A program made the translations under genes and the position numbers. From Azolla pinnata (lineage: Eukaryota; Streptophyta; Polypodiopsida; Salviniales; Salviniaceae): 52,355 bases of DNA. Shown one piece after another: positions 1 through 11,300 of the stretch. Location of the stretch: contig JBBBWG010009889.1 in assembly GCA_037176905.1 (NCBI GenBank), forward strand, positions 2,204 to 54,558. The letters run 5' to 3'. Numbering within the stretch: the stretch's first letter is position 1; the number at the start of each line of letters is the position of its first letter. Below the pieces are notes generated by a model. It was not told the DNA's origin, did no database searches, and was given only the letters and a program-made list of their open reading frames with translations.

Positions 1-232
1 TCTTCTTCTTCTTCTTCTTCTTCTTCTTCTTCTGCTGCTGCTACTGCTGCTGCTACTGCTGCTCCAAGACAGCAACAAAACAGAGGAAGTGAAGGAGTTT
101 GGTTTCACACTGCACAGACTCTTCTTCTTCTTCTTCTTCTTCTTCTTCTTCTTCTTCTTCCATCATCTTCTTCTTCTTCTTCTTCTTCTTCCATCATCTT
201 CTTCTTCTCCTTCTCCATATGACAGTTTCTAC
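1..232. repeat. TTC/CTG trinucleotide microsatellite
   Basis: Two long (TTC)n runs, at about 1-33 and 119-230, are separated by CTG/CTA triplets and a short unique stretch. Reading frames through this block give poly-Ser, poly-Phe or poly-Leu and are simple-sequence artefacts. No gene is supported. Confidence 0.95.
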
Positions 233-1919
233 TCTTGTACAAAAGCCTTTGTTGACATTGCAAACACTAGAAGAAGGATTAAACAAAATGGAACTTGATC
301 GGCAACGAAGATTGGGGAATCCCGGATGCACCACAATGTTCTCAACGACGCAAATCCGATTCTTATACTGCCCAGAGAGATCGATGCAGCCCGCAAAGAA
401 ACTGCACAAATCTAGATCGATTTCCTGATGACTCTTCAGCCGACCGACCTAGTTCAATGCAGCTGTAGAGAAGTACGCAGATCTAGATCGATTTGTACTC
501 TTCCTTCTTAGCGTAAACGTGCCTGAGGTGAAACAGTGCCACCTTTCATCATGGGTCTGTGTGTGTGTTTTTGTGAAGCCATCTCAATTCCATGTAACAT
601 AGTGCTAACTATATAGATGGTTTAGGCATTACAATTAGCGTCAACCGCCGCCTCATCATCTGAGCTATTAAGGCAAATCCATGCGATGTCTACTTACTTG
701 GGTATAGCATGTCCATCTAGAAACCCCGAATATCCCCAACTTGTACACATTAATACACCCATTCATTGTTTTAGAAGGGATCACAGTGTCATAGACCATC
801 CAAAGTTCTTCACAATCTCAAGACTATTTGGATCTGATTCCTTAACTATAAGTCCCACTTTACTCAACCACAATTGGCTGCGATCAAATGTACCCTTAAT
901 TCTTCATCACCAGTCATCTGTTCCCATAGGTAGTATGCAAGGTACCAAGAGTTTTACCACCATAACAGCATCCAGATAACATAGCATATCAAATACTATT
1001 GTATATTCAAATACAGTACGATGATAAAAAACTTTATTTGCAAATACTGTTGTACATTCAAATACAATACGATGATAAAAAACTTTATTTGCTGGTAGCC
1101 AAGCTCAATCAACATGCCGCCTTGAGGCATAATATATCATCACCTTTAGGTAAAAATCCAAGGTAAGAGATGTATCCTAAAATTCCATGTTTTGAGACTT
1201 TATCCTCGAAAGATGTTCTGCAGGAGATACATACACTACATCTAATTCACTACATAATATCGGAGCAATAAAAACATCTAGCATTCAATGTAAGAAGTCT
1301 GCACAGGGAATATATCAAGAGTCGATAGACATAACCTCAAAAAACCCTTACTACCATGCCAAATGACCATCAATCAAAGAGAATCGATAAGACATAAGCT
1401 CAATTACTCTTGAAAAAGAAACCCTTACTACCATACAAAATGACCCATCATTGCAGACGTACATTCATACTCGAGGTTAGTCTTTTGGGCACTAATAAAA
1501 ACTGTTTTGATTTAGCAGAGAATCAACTAGCAGATAAAACTGGTAAATCTTAACAGGTTTCTTTCTCCAGTAAATCAGTGCACAAGATAGAATAAGCAGA
1601 TAACCAAACGACCGCACAAGAAATAAAAGCAACCTCAATTTTGGACCCAAATTAACAGTTTTCCAATAAAAACTCAAAAATGACTGTTAAGCAGCTAAAA
1701 AAATAATATGATAAAGCGAAAAACATTTTACTCAGAATCGCATAGACCATGGATCATGTTACAATTAAAACCTACTTTTTCCACTCTCTATTGTGTGGCA
1801 AGCTTGGCCGAATGCATTAAAAATTTTGGACTGAAATAAAAAAAGGAATGCCTTTTTGACTCACAAATTCAGTTCAAAACTCGGAAAAAATATCTCTTCC
1901 ATCAAGTACAGATATTTTT
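233..1919. other. No recognisable gene; includes a 51-bp tandem duplication and the 3' flank of RPS3A
   Basis: I see no conserved protein in either strand here. Short open frames, for example 686-979 on the plus strand, lack recognisable motifs. The stretch 990-1040 is repeated almost exactly at 1041-1091 (51-bp unit, two or three mismatches). The part nearest 1919 should contain the 3' UTR of the minus-strand RPS3A gene, but I could not fix a polyadenylation site. Confidence 0.6.
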
Positions 1920-4788
1920 TCATGCTCCAACTAGTTCAGTTTCAACCTTCACCTCCCCCTCTTCTGCAGGCCTGTCTACTTTTACACCAACATCTTCGCT
2001 ATAATCTCCATGTACCTAGCAAACCAAGAAACATAAAGCTCTTTATCACAATGCCAAAGAAATGATCACATCCGTTATGCAAAGGAATGAATTTGAATCA
2101 GTATAACTAACTTTCCAAGTCATTCCTCTTTCAGAAATTACTCAAGTCCTGTTACACAATTTCTATGGTTCTCTACTGCTAATAACAATTTTTCCACCTT
2201 TACATAGAACTTCATCCACCCAATCTCATACGAGTTCTTTGTATAGCATTGATCCAGAAAAAAGTACTAACCTCCATCAGCTTTCCAAGATCGAATTTCG
2301 GTGCCTTCAGTATCTTCACTTTCCTGATAAGCGTGTTTTGCAATGGATAAATCCCTGCAGTCGCTTTCTCAATCTCTTTTCCAATACTCTCAGGGATGAA
2401 CTTGGCCACCAACTCCTTTAAATCACAGGATTGAGACTCTTTGATCATGATTTCAGTCATTTTTCTTCTGATCTGTAAATGTGATTAAATGGTTAGTGTT
2501 CATACACTAATCAAAAACAAGAATTAAATGGTTAAAATGGTATAGATATACGAAATACAACTAGAAAATGGATTTAGTCATGCGTACACCTTACCTGACG
2601 AATTTGACTGCTCTGTGCATAACAGGTTTTCTTGATTTGGTTAGGACGCTTCTTTGTAAAAGCAATGCAGAACAGTCTTAGTGTATAGTTATCAGTTGTC
2701 TTCACATCAACATGAGCTTCTATCAGAGTCTGCCATTTGCGAACAAGCGATCGCAACCGATCTGTAGTGAAGTCCATGCCCTAAATTTTCAAAATATTTA
2801 TGGTTCAATGGGGATAAACAGACGCCAAATTAAATCTTGTCAAAAAAGCCTACTAGAGACAAATATTAATTATAGAAAACACTATACATGAAAAACTCAA
2901 AGTTATCATAGAATCCATTACATTTAGAGAGTCTTTGATGCAGAAAACTTAAAAATAAAGGTTCATTTTAGCGCCCATCCAAAACTTTTTGAACATATCA
3001 CATAAACAGAAAAATAAAGGTTCATTTTTGCGCCCATCCCAAACTTTTTGAACATATCACATAAACAAAAGTACAGTACCCTTCTTACTGGCAATGATAT
3101 GCTGATTCTTACCCAGAAATTGGTCAATACATTCTTTCCTTGAACATCTTCAGCCCGAAGCTTAATCTTGCGAGCTGCCTGATCTTCATCCTGTTGAAGA
3201 TCAGCAAGGGAGCATTCGAATACTCGTCCTTTCAGCCCATCTGCGGCAATCTGTAAAAGATAATATTGAATTCATGTAAACCAGAAATACCCACACATGT
3301 ATGTGCAACAGTTGAGCTGTCGAGCCTCTGCAATATAATAAATGGATATGCAAAAGTATATCAATCTAGCAGGCTTGCCGTTATGCATGCCTCAAAAATT
3401 CTCCTTGTTATACTCAGGTGACTATAGAGGTGAAGTGGCAGGAGAATAACCAACCAATGGTAAGACTCGACGAAAGTTCATGCCAGTGAAATTCCAGGAG
3501 TTAATTGAACCAAATACAATAACATTCAAGAAATCAGCATAAAACCTCCATCATTCTTCAAAAGTAGTTGCTGAAGAAAATTTCAAGTGAAAATTCTTCG
3601 ATTCCCAGTATAACTAAGCTAATCAGAAGTTTAATTCTTCATAATATGAACCAACCCGTTATAAAAATTCCATGAAACCAGCATTAACCCTCCATCATTA
3701 TTTCCGAAGTAGTTGCTGAAAGACATTTTCGAGTGAATTCTTTGATTCCTAGTATGTATAACTACGCTAAAAAGAAGTTCGACTCCATAACTGAAAGGCA
3801 CTCTCGATTGACAGATTTATTTATGTTCATTGACTCTACGCAGATACAGGTAACAAAAAACATACAAAGATTTTTAGTGTGAAACACTGACCTTGGTACC
3901 CTGTGTTCTGGTCACAAGTGTCTTGCCAACAGACCTTTGATTGAATATGGAGGGAGCCTTGATATCATACCAATCTTTCTTCGAGAAAGGATCAACACTG
4001 CAGCCAAATAATCGGCCAGACACTACTATTAGCTCAGTATGCTACAAATTCTGAACAGTGAAGACATTAAAATGTAGTCTGAAACGACTAGATTGCTAAC
4101 AATGAATCAGAAATCTAGGAACGCCTTGCCCTGGGTGAGGTACATATATAATTAGCATGCCCAGATTACTCGAGCATAAAAAGTTCTTAGAGTGTGATCC
4201 AAAGAAATTGAGCTCAAAAATAAGGCCTTCATGGCCGCAACAGCATCATATCATTGGATCAAATCATCAAAAAGAAAACTGTCTAAAAAAAGTGTGCATT
4301 CAAGCTGATCATGCGCGGACAAATCAAAGCTGAGTATAACTGGGAATAGTCAACGCTGGAAATGTATCGAACCTACAAACTCGATTCAGTTATTGAGGGG
4401 CATGCTACACAGGAAACAGTATAAATTAATCCCTCGAGAGGAGAAAACAGACGACAAAATCAGGGGGTAGCTGAGAGAAGCAACTCACATTTTCTTCTTG
4501 CCTCCCTTCTTTCCCTTCGAAATTCGCTTGTTCTTACTGCAAGGAGCAAATAGCCATAAAACGTATCAGTGAGAGAGAGAGAGAGAGCGCGAGAGAGGGA
4601 GATGGAAAAGGAGAAGGACAGGAAACGAAGCCCCGCGCAACGGACGAACTGTTCCCGATTGGTATGGAGAAAAGCGAGTCATACAAAATGGAAGAAAGAG
4701 GGAACGAGAGAGAGCGAGACGAACGGGAAAAGATACATAGAGAGAGAGAGAGAGAAAGGGAGGGGAGAGGAGCTTACCCGACCGCCAT
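1920..4788 (-). CDS. RPS3A: 40S ribosomal protein S3a (eS1)
   Basis: Cytosolic small-subunit ribosomal protein eS1, a component of the 40S platform near the mRNA exit. Coding exons (minus strand, 5' to 3'): 4788-4778, 4536-4489, 3997-3892, 3250-3113, 2780-2595, 2472-2272 and 2015-1920. All junctions are GT-AG and the sum is 786 nt, giving 261 residues, the usual plant length. The start ATG is followed by only 11 coding bases before the first intron. Family signatures run in order: a basic N terminus ([15 protein letters not shown]), [30 protein letters not shown], an exon with [20 protein letters not shown], and the C-terminal [16 protein letters not shown]. The acidic tail ends in ELVGA. The intron between exons 4 and 5 carries a 59-bp tandem duplication. 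The leader contains a telo-box, typical of plant ribosomal-protein promoters. I see no defect in the gene. Confidence 0.97.
2951..3068. repeat. 59-bp tandem duplication in an RPS3A intron
   Basis: 2951-3009 and 3010-3068 are near-identical direct copies (for example the shared block GAACATATCACATAAACA) lying in the intron between RPS3A coding exons 4 and 5. A few mismatches separate the copies. Confidence 0.85.
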
Positions 4789-5039
4789 AGCTGATGTCCA
4801 CGGAGCTCACGATGAAGGCGCGCGCGGCAGCAGCAGGAGAAGCAGCAACAGCAGAAGGAGCAGCAGCTGCAGATCGCGAAAGAGAAGGATAAAGAGGGGC
4901 TTCTGCGTGTTCAACAAAACCCTAGATTTCGATCCCCGTTTCACACCTGCCCCTTTTGTCCGGACACAACCAAACGATTCGCTTGTTTTGAGCCTGAATC
5001 AGGGTTTGTTTAGGGTTTAGGATTTAGGGTTTAGGATTT
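4789..5039 (-). promoter_or_regulatory. RPS3A 5' leader/promoter with telo-box
   Basis: This is the upstream side of RPS3A on the minus strand. A GCAGCAG-rich stretch at 4823-4872 is followed by AAACCCTA at 4917-4924, the plant telo-box core that recurs in promoters of translation-apparatus genes. TTTAGGG-like repeats begin at about 5004. The first exon-intron region also has GA microsatellites at about 4570-4600 and 4739-4756. I cannot fix the transcription start. Confidence 0.6.
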
Positions 5040-6411
5040 GGGGAATAAGGGATTAAGGGTTTAGGGTTTAGGGTTTAGGGTTTAGGGTTTAAGGCTGCTC
5101 CTCGCGTAAGGTAGGGATAACGAGGGGCTTCTGCGTATTCAACAAAACCCTAGATTTCGATCCCTGTTTCACACCTGCCCCTTTTGTCCGGACACAACTG
5201 GACGATTCATTTGTTTTGAGCATGAATCGGGGTTTGTTTAGGGTTTAGGGTTTAGGGTTTAGGGTTTGGGATAAAGAGGGGCTTCTGTGTATTCAACAAA
5301 ACCCTAGACTTCGATCTCCATTTCACACCCATTTGTCTGGACACAATCAAACAATTCGTTTGTTTTGAGCCTGAATCAGGGTTTGTTTAGGGTTTAGACT
5401 TTAGGAATTAAGGGTTTAGGGTTTAGGATTTAGGGATTTTAAGGGTTTAGGGTTTAGAATTTAGGGATTTTAAGGGTTTAGGGTTTAGAATTTAGGGATT
5501 TTAAGGGTTTCGGGTTTAGAATTTAGGGATTAAAGGTTTAGGGTTTAGGGTTTAGGGATTAAGGGTTTAGGGTTTAGGGATTAAGGATTTAGGGTTTAGG
5601 GATTAAGGGGTTATGGGCAGGGTTTTAGGGTTAAGGGTTTTAGGGAGTTGTGATGTCCTCGTGCAACTCGCTATATAATCTATCTAAGTTGCTAATGACT
5701 ATGGGCATGTCTTATCCAATTTGTTTCTGTTCTAGGCTTTAGGGCCTATGGTTTTTAAGGTTTTCAGGGTTATAGGGTTATAGGGTCAAGGCTTTAAGAG
5801 TTTAAGGGTTTAAGGGTTTGGGGTTAAAGATTTTAAAGGTTTAGGGTTTAAGAGTTTATGAAGGGTTCAGGGTTTAGGGTTTAGGGTTTCGAGCGCAAAC
5901 AATGTGTCTCGTGAGTCCTCTTAGTTACCATTGGTCCATGCTTAACAATCTTTTGTACAAGCCAGAAATACTTGCATACGACGCATATGACATCATCAGC
6001 TGTTTCCGAACTGACTTCGTGGATGAATGAATCCCCTAAGAGACCATGCGTTCGACTCATCTGGGGAATAAGGGATTAAGGGTTTAGGGTTTAGGGTTTA
6101 GGGTTTAGGGTTTAAGGCTGCTCCTCGCGTAAGGTAGGGATAACGAGGGGCTTCTGCGTATTCAACAAAACCCTAGATTTCGATCCCTGTTTCACACCTG
6201 CCCCTTTTGTCCGGACACAACTGGACGATTCATTTGTTTTGAGCATGAATCGGGGTTTGTTTAGGGTTTAGGGTTTAGGGTTTAGGGTTTGGGATAAAGA
6301 GGGGCTTCTGTGTATTCAACAAAACCCTAGACTTCGATCTCCATTTCACACCCATTTGTCTGGACACAATCAAACAATTCGTTTGTTTTGAGCCTGAATC
6401 AGGGTTTGTTT
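4891..6411. repeat. ~120-bp RPS3A-leader unit repeated within the telomere-like block
   Basis: A segment of the RPS3A leader (GAGGGGCTTCTG, then TTCAACAAAACCCTAGA, then TTTCACACC, GGACACAA, TTGTTTTGAGC and GAATCRGGGTTTGTTTAGGG) begins at about 4891. It recurs at about 5118 and 5270, and again at about 6141 and 6293 through the larger duplication. Later copies are progressively diverged: the second lacks few bases, while the third has lost part of its middle. The gene-proximal copy appears to be the source sequence. Confidence 0.85.
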
Positions 6412-6906
6412 AGGGTTTAGACTTTAGGAATTAAGGGTTTAGGGTTTAGGATTTAGGGATTTTAAGGGTTTAGGGTTTAGAATTTAGGGATTTTAAGGGT
6501 TTAGGGTTTAGAATTTAGGGATTTTAAGGGTTTCGGGTTTAGAATTTAGGGATTAAAGGTTTAGGGTTTAGGGTTTAGGGATTAAGGGTTTAGGGTTTAG
6601 GGATTAAGGATTTAGGGTTTAGGGATTAAGGGGTTATGGGCAGGGTTTTAGGGTTAAGGGTTTTAGGGAGTTGTGATGTCCTCGTGCAACTCGCTATATA
6701 ATCTATCTAAGTTGCTAATGACTATGGGCATGTCTTATCCAATTTGTTTCTGTTCTAGGCTTTAGGGCCTATGGTTTTTAAGGTTTTCAGGGTTATAGGG
6801 TTATAGGGTCAAGGCTTTAAGAGTTTAAGGGTTTAAGGGTTTGGGGTTAAAGATTTTAAAGGTTTAGGGTTTAAGAGTTTATGAAGGGTTCAGGGTTTAG
6901 GGTTTA
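5004..6906. repeat. Degenerate interstitial telomere-like (TTTAGGG)n block
   Basis: Long stretches of TTTAGGG and close variants (TTTAAGGG, TTAGGGATT, GTTTAGAATTTAGGG) fill most of this block, interleaved with copies of the RPS3A leader unit. The canonical repeat is the common land-plant telomere unit. The many variants and unique flanks on both sides argue for an interstitial array, not a chromosome end. Confidence 0.9.
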
Positions 6907-7085
6907 GGGTTTCGAGCGCAAACAATGTGTCTCGTGAGTCCTCTTAGTTACCATTGGTCCATGCTTAACAATCTTTTGTACAAGCCAGAAATACTTGCAT
7001 ACGACGCATATGACATCATCAGCTGTTTCCGAACTGACTTCGTGGATGAATGAATCCCCTAAGAGACCATGCGTTCGACTCATCT
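5040..7085. repeat. Perfect 1,023-bp direct tandem duplication
   Basis: 5040-6062 and 6063-7085 match at every line I compared, with a constant offset of 1,023 bases. Each copy starts GGGGAATAAGGG and ends ACTCATCT. Each includes telomere-like repeats, two leader-derived units and about 180 bp of non-repetitive sequence at its distal end. The junction reads ATCT|GGGG, and the unique right flank begins GGCCTCGATTG. Confidence 0.95.
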
Positions 7086-8360
7086 GGCCTCGATTGACTA
7101 TGCATTTGTTTGCACATCCGCTAAATACCGACACTTCCCGATCTCAACCCGAGAAAGGCAAGCTTTCTCTCATGCCTCACTTCAGTAGGCGAAATCCTGC
7201 TAGATGCAAATCGACCTCAAGCAGTTGTGTCGAACTCATGCAATCAAGACTCTGAACTCGAATCGACAAGATTACTCTGATAACTTCAAATGATCAGGCA
7301 ACGAAAGCTCATGAAATGCTCAAGGACTAAGCAGGGATATGTTGAAGATGCTACATACTCGGGAACACGGCGATATCTCAAAGAGCATATTTCTTTCTTA
7401 ACAGGGGTATATTACAAGCTTGAAGGCCATATACCTGACCACAAAACAGTTGTATTTATAGGTTTCCCTAACCTCACAGTGAGTTGAAAACCAGTTACTT
7501 CACAAGGACAATAAACTGAAGACGTTCAATTCTACAATGAGCGATGGCCAACTGCGTTTCAGCGGCGTTTGCCACGTCACATGAAATATTTGGTTACCTT
7601 GTCGACAACCAAAGTCCAAGCAATTCAATAGCAAGAACATCAGACATTCCCACCGCGGCATTGTCTACATCTCCACCCAAAACACGAGCAAATGAGTTCC
7701 TTGTAGTCGAAGAGATCATTGCATCAGGATTTACTTTCCAAAGGCTTGGTCATTGACTTTTGTGCTGACATTTACACATGTAAACAGAGCTCCATGAACT
7801 GACAGCTTCTAAAAGAAGATCCAAATGTGAATCAGTTGACGCGCATCGGTCGGATAACCAACACTTCTAGACCCTCCAAGGCCAATTCATATTTGCAAAC
7901 TGACATTGATTCTGTGCTGTATAGCTGGTTATAAAAGAGCTCTCCCTTCTTTGCAGTTAGAACTCCATAAAAAGCATCAAAAAACTGTGCCAGCATCTTT
8001 CACGGCTAAACACTGCCTGTCATTTCAATTCCCTTCTTCAACAATGCATCACCAAGCAAACCCCTCTTGTGCTCACCCATATTTATCCAATATACATGAA
8101 ATAACTGTGAAGGACCATCCTTCGTCTCAACCAGGACGATACAAGGTACATTCTTTGATATGCTACCACTTCAAGATATCCAACGGGGCATTTTTCCCTT
8201 CTTTCCTAGCAACAAATCTGATTTGCATCAAGGTCCATCGAATGGTAATCAATCGGTCAGTATCATGGTTTCTCGATGTCTCCTGCAACAGTCAACCAAG
8301 AGTACTGTCTACCTAATGAGAGAATTGCAAACATGGTTGTACCAGCGGGATCTGATGATG
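7086..8360. other. No confident gene; 3' flank of the F-box gene and a possible orphan exon
   Basis: I recognise no conserved protein here. The part next to 8360 should be the 3' UTR of the minus-strand F-box/kelch gene. On the minus strand, about 7731-7598 reads as an open, codon-like stretch (it contains SSTTRNSFARVLGGDVDNAA) ending at a good donor (ACAAG|GTAACC). It could be a fragment of an unidentified gene or element. Plus-strand frames at 7290-7487, 7544-7756 and 7906-8316 have no recognisable motif. Confidence 0.4.
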
Positions 8361-11300
8361 TTACGGTGCCAATTGCAGTAGAAACAAATCGTTGTTGAAT
8401 GCAAGGCCAGCTGAAGATGTGGGCATCAGCTCTCCATCAACCATACCACCGAATACAAGCACACCATGCCCTGAGGGCAAAGAGCTGGCACCATGAAACG
8501 ACCTCCTGCATGGTACTTGGCCCCATTGCTTCAACTTCTTCCAAAACTTCCTATCCTTGTTACCAATCGCGAGGTTTTGCTTGTGATTGAGCCAATACCA
8601 ACCTGACGATATGTTGCCTCCAACGGGCACCCCTGCACTCGGCTCAAGCACCCATACATCCCCTTTGCGGCATCTCTTTGCATCTTCCCCTCCGTATATG
8701 AGCACTCGACCGCCAAAGATGAGAGTGGCCGAGTGCCCTGCCCGTGGTAATGGGACCTCATGCTTCGGGTGTAGTTCAGAAGCTCTCAACTCCACCCATT
8801 CCCCTGTTTCTCCAAGTATCTCGAGGAGCCATACATCATTCAGGACCTCGAATCGGGTGCCCCGGCCACCAAAGAGGATCATCCTTTGCCCACCAATCCA
8901 AGTGAGGGTATGGCCCGAGCGAGCAGGGGGCGAGACGGATGTATTGACCTTGTGCCAGGTGGGCAATGGTTTCTGGGAAAGATCAAGCAGCCAAGTGTCA
9001 TTGAGCCTGACACCATCAGATCCGATTCCTCCAAAAATGGCAACTTTGCCATCTCCAGCATAGCTACCTGCATGAGCACCTCGTGGGCAAGGTGAGGCAG
9101 CTACCTCCAAGGGCTGCCACAAAGAGATGCTCCCACCAATCTCCTTGTTGATCCACGTGTCATTTTGCCGGAATCCGTTATCGTTTATGCCCCCAAAGAG
9201 CACAAGCGTGTCCTCAAAGACGATGCAACTTTGCCCAAAACGGCCTCCTGGAATGCCCAAGCTAATTTGCTGCCACGAAATGTTCTCAGAAACATCAGTC
9301 GGTACTGGGGCTGCCCATGTATCATCCAAGTGACGACCTGTATGTAGCATATCATTTCAAATACACATAAAAAGAGTATCTCATACACATTCCGATAATG
9401 AATTTGTCTCTACAGAGTATCTCACACACTTTCCATTCAATGCCATTGACAAAATGGTATACCATCACGATTCCCATGCCATGTAACACAATAGATGTGA
9501 TGAAGATCCAAACAAAAGCAGACATAAAAAAAATTACACGAGAAAAATATAGACAGAAGTATTCAGCTAGCTCCAGAAAGCTTCCTGGGTATGATAAATA
9601 ACTTCCCTGTAAATAACAACATACCCAGACTATGCTTGATCATTAAGGATGGTGCACACTCTTGCCTGAAGCTCTGAGATTGTTCTTAAATGCAATAGAA
9701 AAAAACAAACAGCAAACTTCCCTCTCAAACAATGCATGACAGTGGCCCGCAAAGATGAAGAAAATTTAACTATTTCCTCTCAAAACAAATGAACCTACCT
9801 CTACCTACTTTGAAAGTTTTACAGTTCATAAACCTATAGTATAAAATGTTCGTGATACTTAGCTTCACATTTTCTTTGCATCAGCAGTAGCTGCAATATT
9901 TCTTTTACATTGTGTTAGATTGTGGTGGTATAAGTGTGTATACAACATGTATAAATAAGTATGCATATGTTTGTCTATATTGTAGTTTTCTATGGTGAAG
10001 TTAGGGTCTATGATTTGTCTTATTTGAATTACACCATTGACTATGGGCATACATAGAGATTAGGAGGCCAGATTGAATAAATGATATATGTAAGATAGTG
10101 TTTGTAATGTATGTGTATAAGTTTGCTATCCTGTGTATCATTGGGGCATAAAAACGTATCCATGATTTCTCATGTAAATGTATGCATATGTTCATGCATA
10201 GGTTGTATATGTATATTTATGCACTAATTTGTATATGGATCTGTGTGTGTGTGTGTATGTGTCACTATGTACATAAAATGTGTATGTATTTGAGAATGTG
10301 CATGAGTCAGTATGTACATACATGTGTATGTATGAAAACGTAACGCTAAAGCTGCATTGTAGATAAGCACAAAGCCTTCCTTTGCATATAGGTGTGTAGG
10401 TATACCTCTAGCCAGAAAAAAACAATCTCTACATACCGTGAAAATGATTTGATTTGTAAATGTATGGTGTGCCTTGACTCCATTTCCAAATGCAGCAACA
10501 TATGTCAAATAGGTAAATGATATAGGTGGCAAATATATTGGAATGGTGCATGAACATAAATCCATACAAACTCAAACACACAAACAAGTGAAGGAAGCTA
10601 TGATTCATGGTTCAAGTTTAACCACACTCATTTCAAGTCTAAAAATCCTACATATAATTTCATGACTTGCCACATGAAATAAGGTCATATCCGTAGTTTC
10701 ATGATTGTGTCTACAAGTTAGAGTTCAAGTTTAATCATAATAGTTTCAAGTAAAACATTTTCACCTATGTTTTCATGATCACCAAGTTAAATGAGCTAAT
10801 ATGATCATTCACACAAATGCACAATTGCATCTACTCTTTATGTTTCGAGTTCAACCAGACTGATTTCAATTATAACCAACTGATTTTACAACTCATGAAT
10901 TTAAATGAGCTAATATGAGCACACTCACAAGTATATAGATTTATGTTCTAATTTTAACCAGACTAAGTTTCACGTATAACAACCATATCTACAATTTCAT
11001 GACTAAGTCAAATGACATAATATGCTCATAACTACAATCACACGATTTTATCTATGATTGATGGTTCAAGTTTAACCATCCGAATTTCAATTATAACCAT
11101 CATATCAATGAATCCTGGCTCACCGAATGAAGTAAGGCAATATGGTCATACCTCAAATTCATGATTGTATCAACAATTTACCCTTCAAGCTTAACCAAAC
11201 TAATTTCAAGAATGACAAAGGTAACTGAAATTTCAAGACTTGTCAATTCAAATGAACTAATATGATTGTACCTACAATTTCACGATGTATCTTCTATGAT

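Noticed and set aside
5004..6906. True chromosome end
   Set aside because: The TTTAGGG units are heavily degenerate, mixed with leader-derived DNA and flanked by unique genic sequence on both sides.
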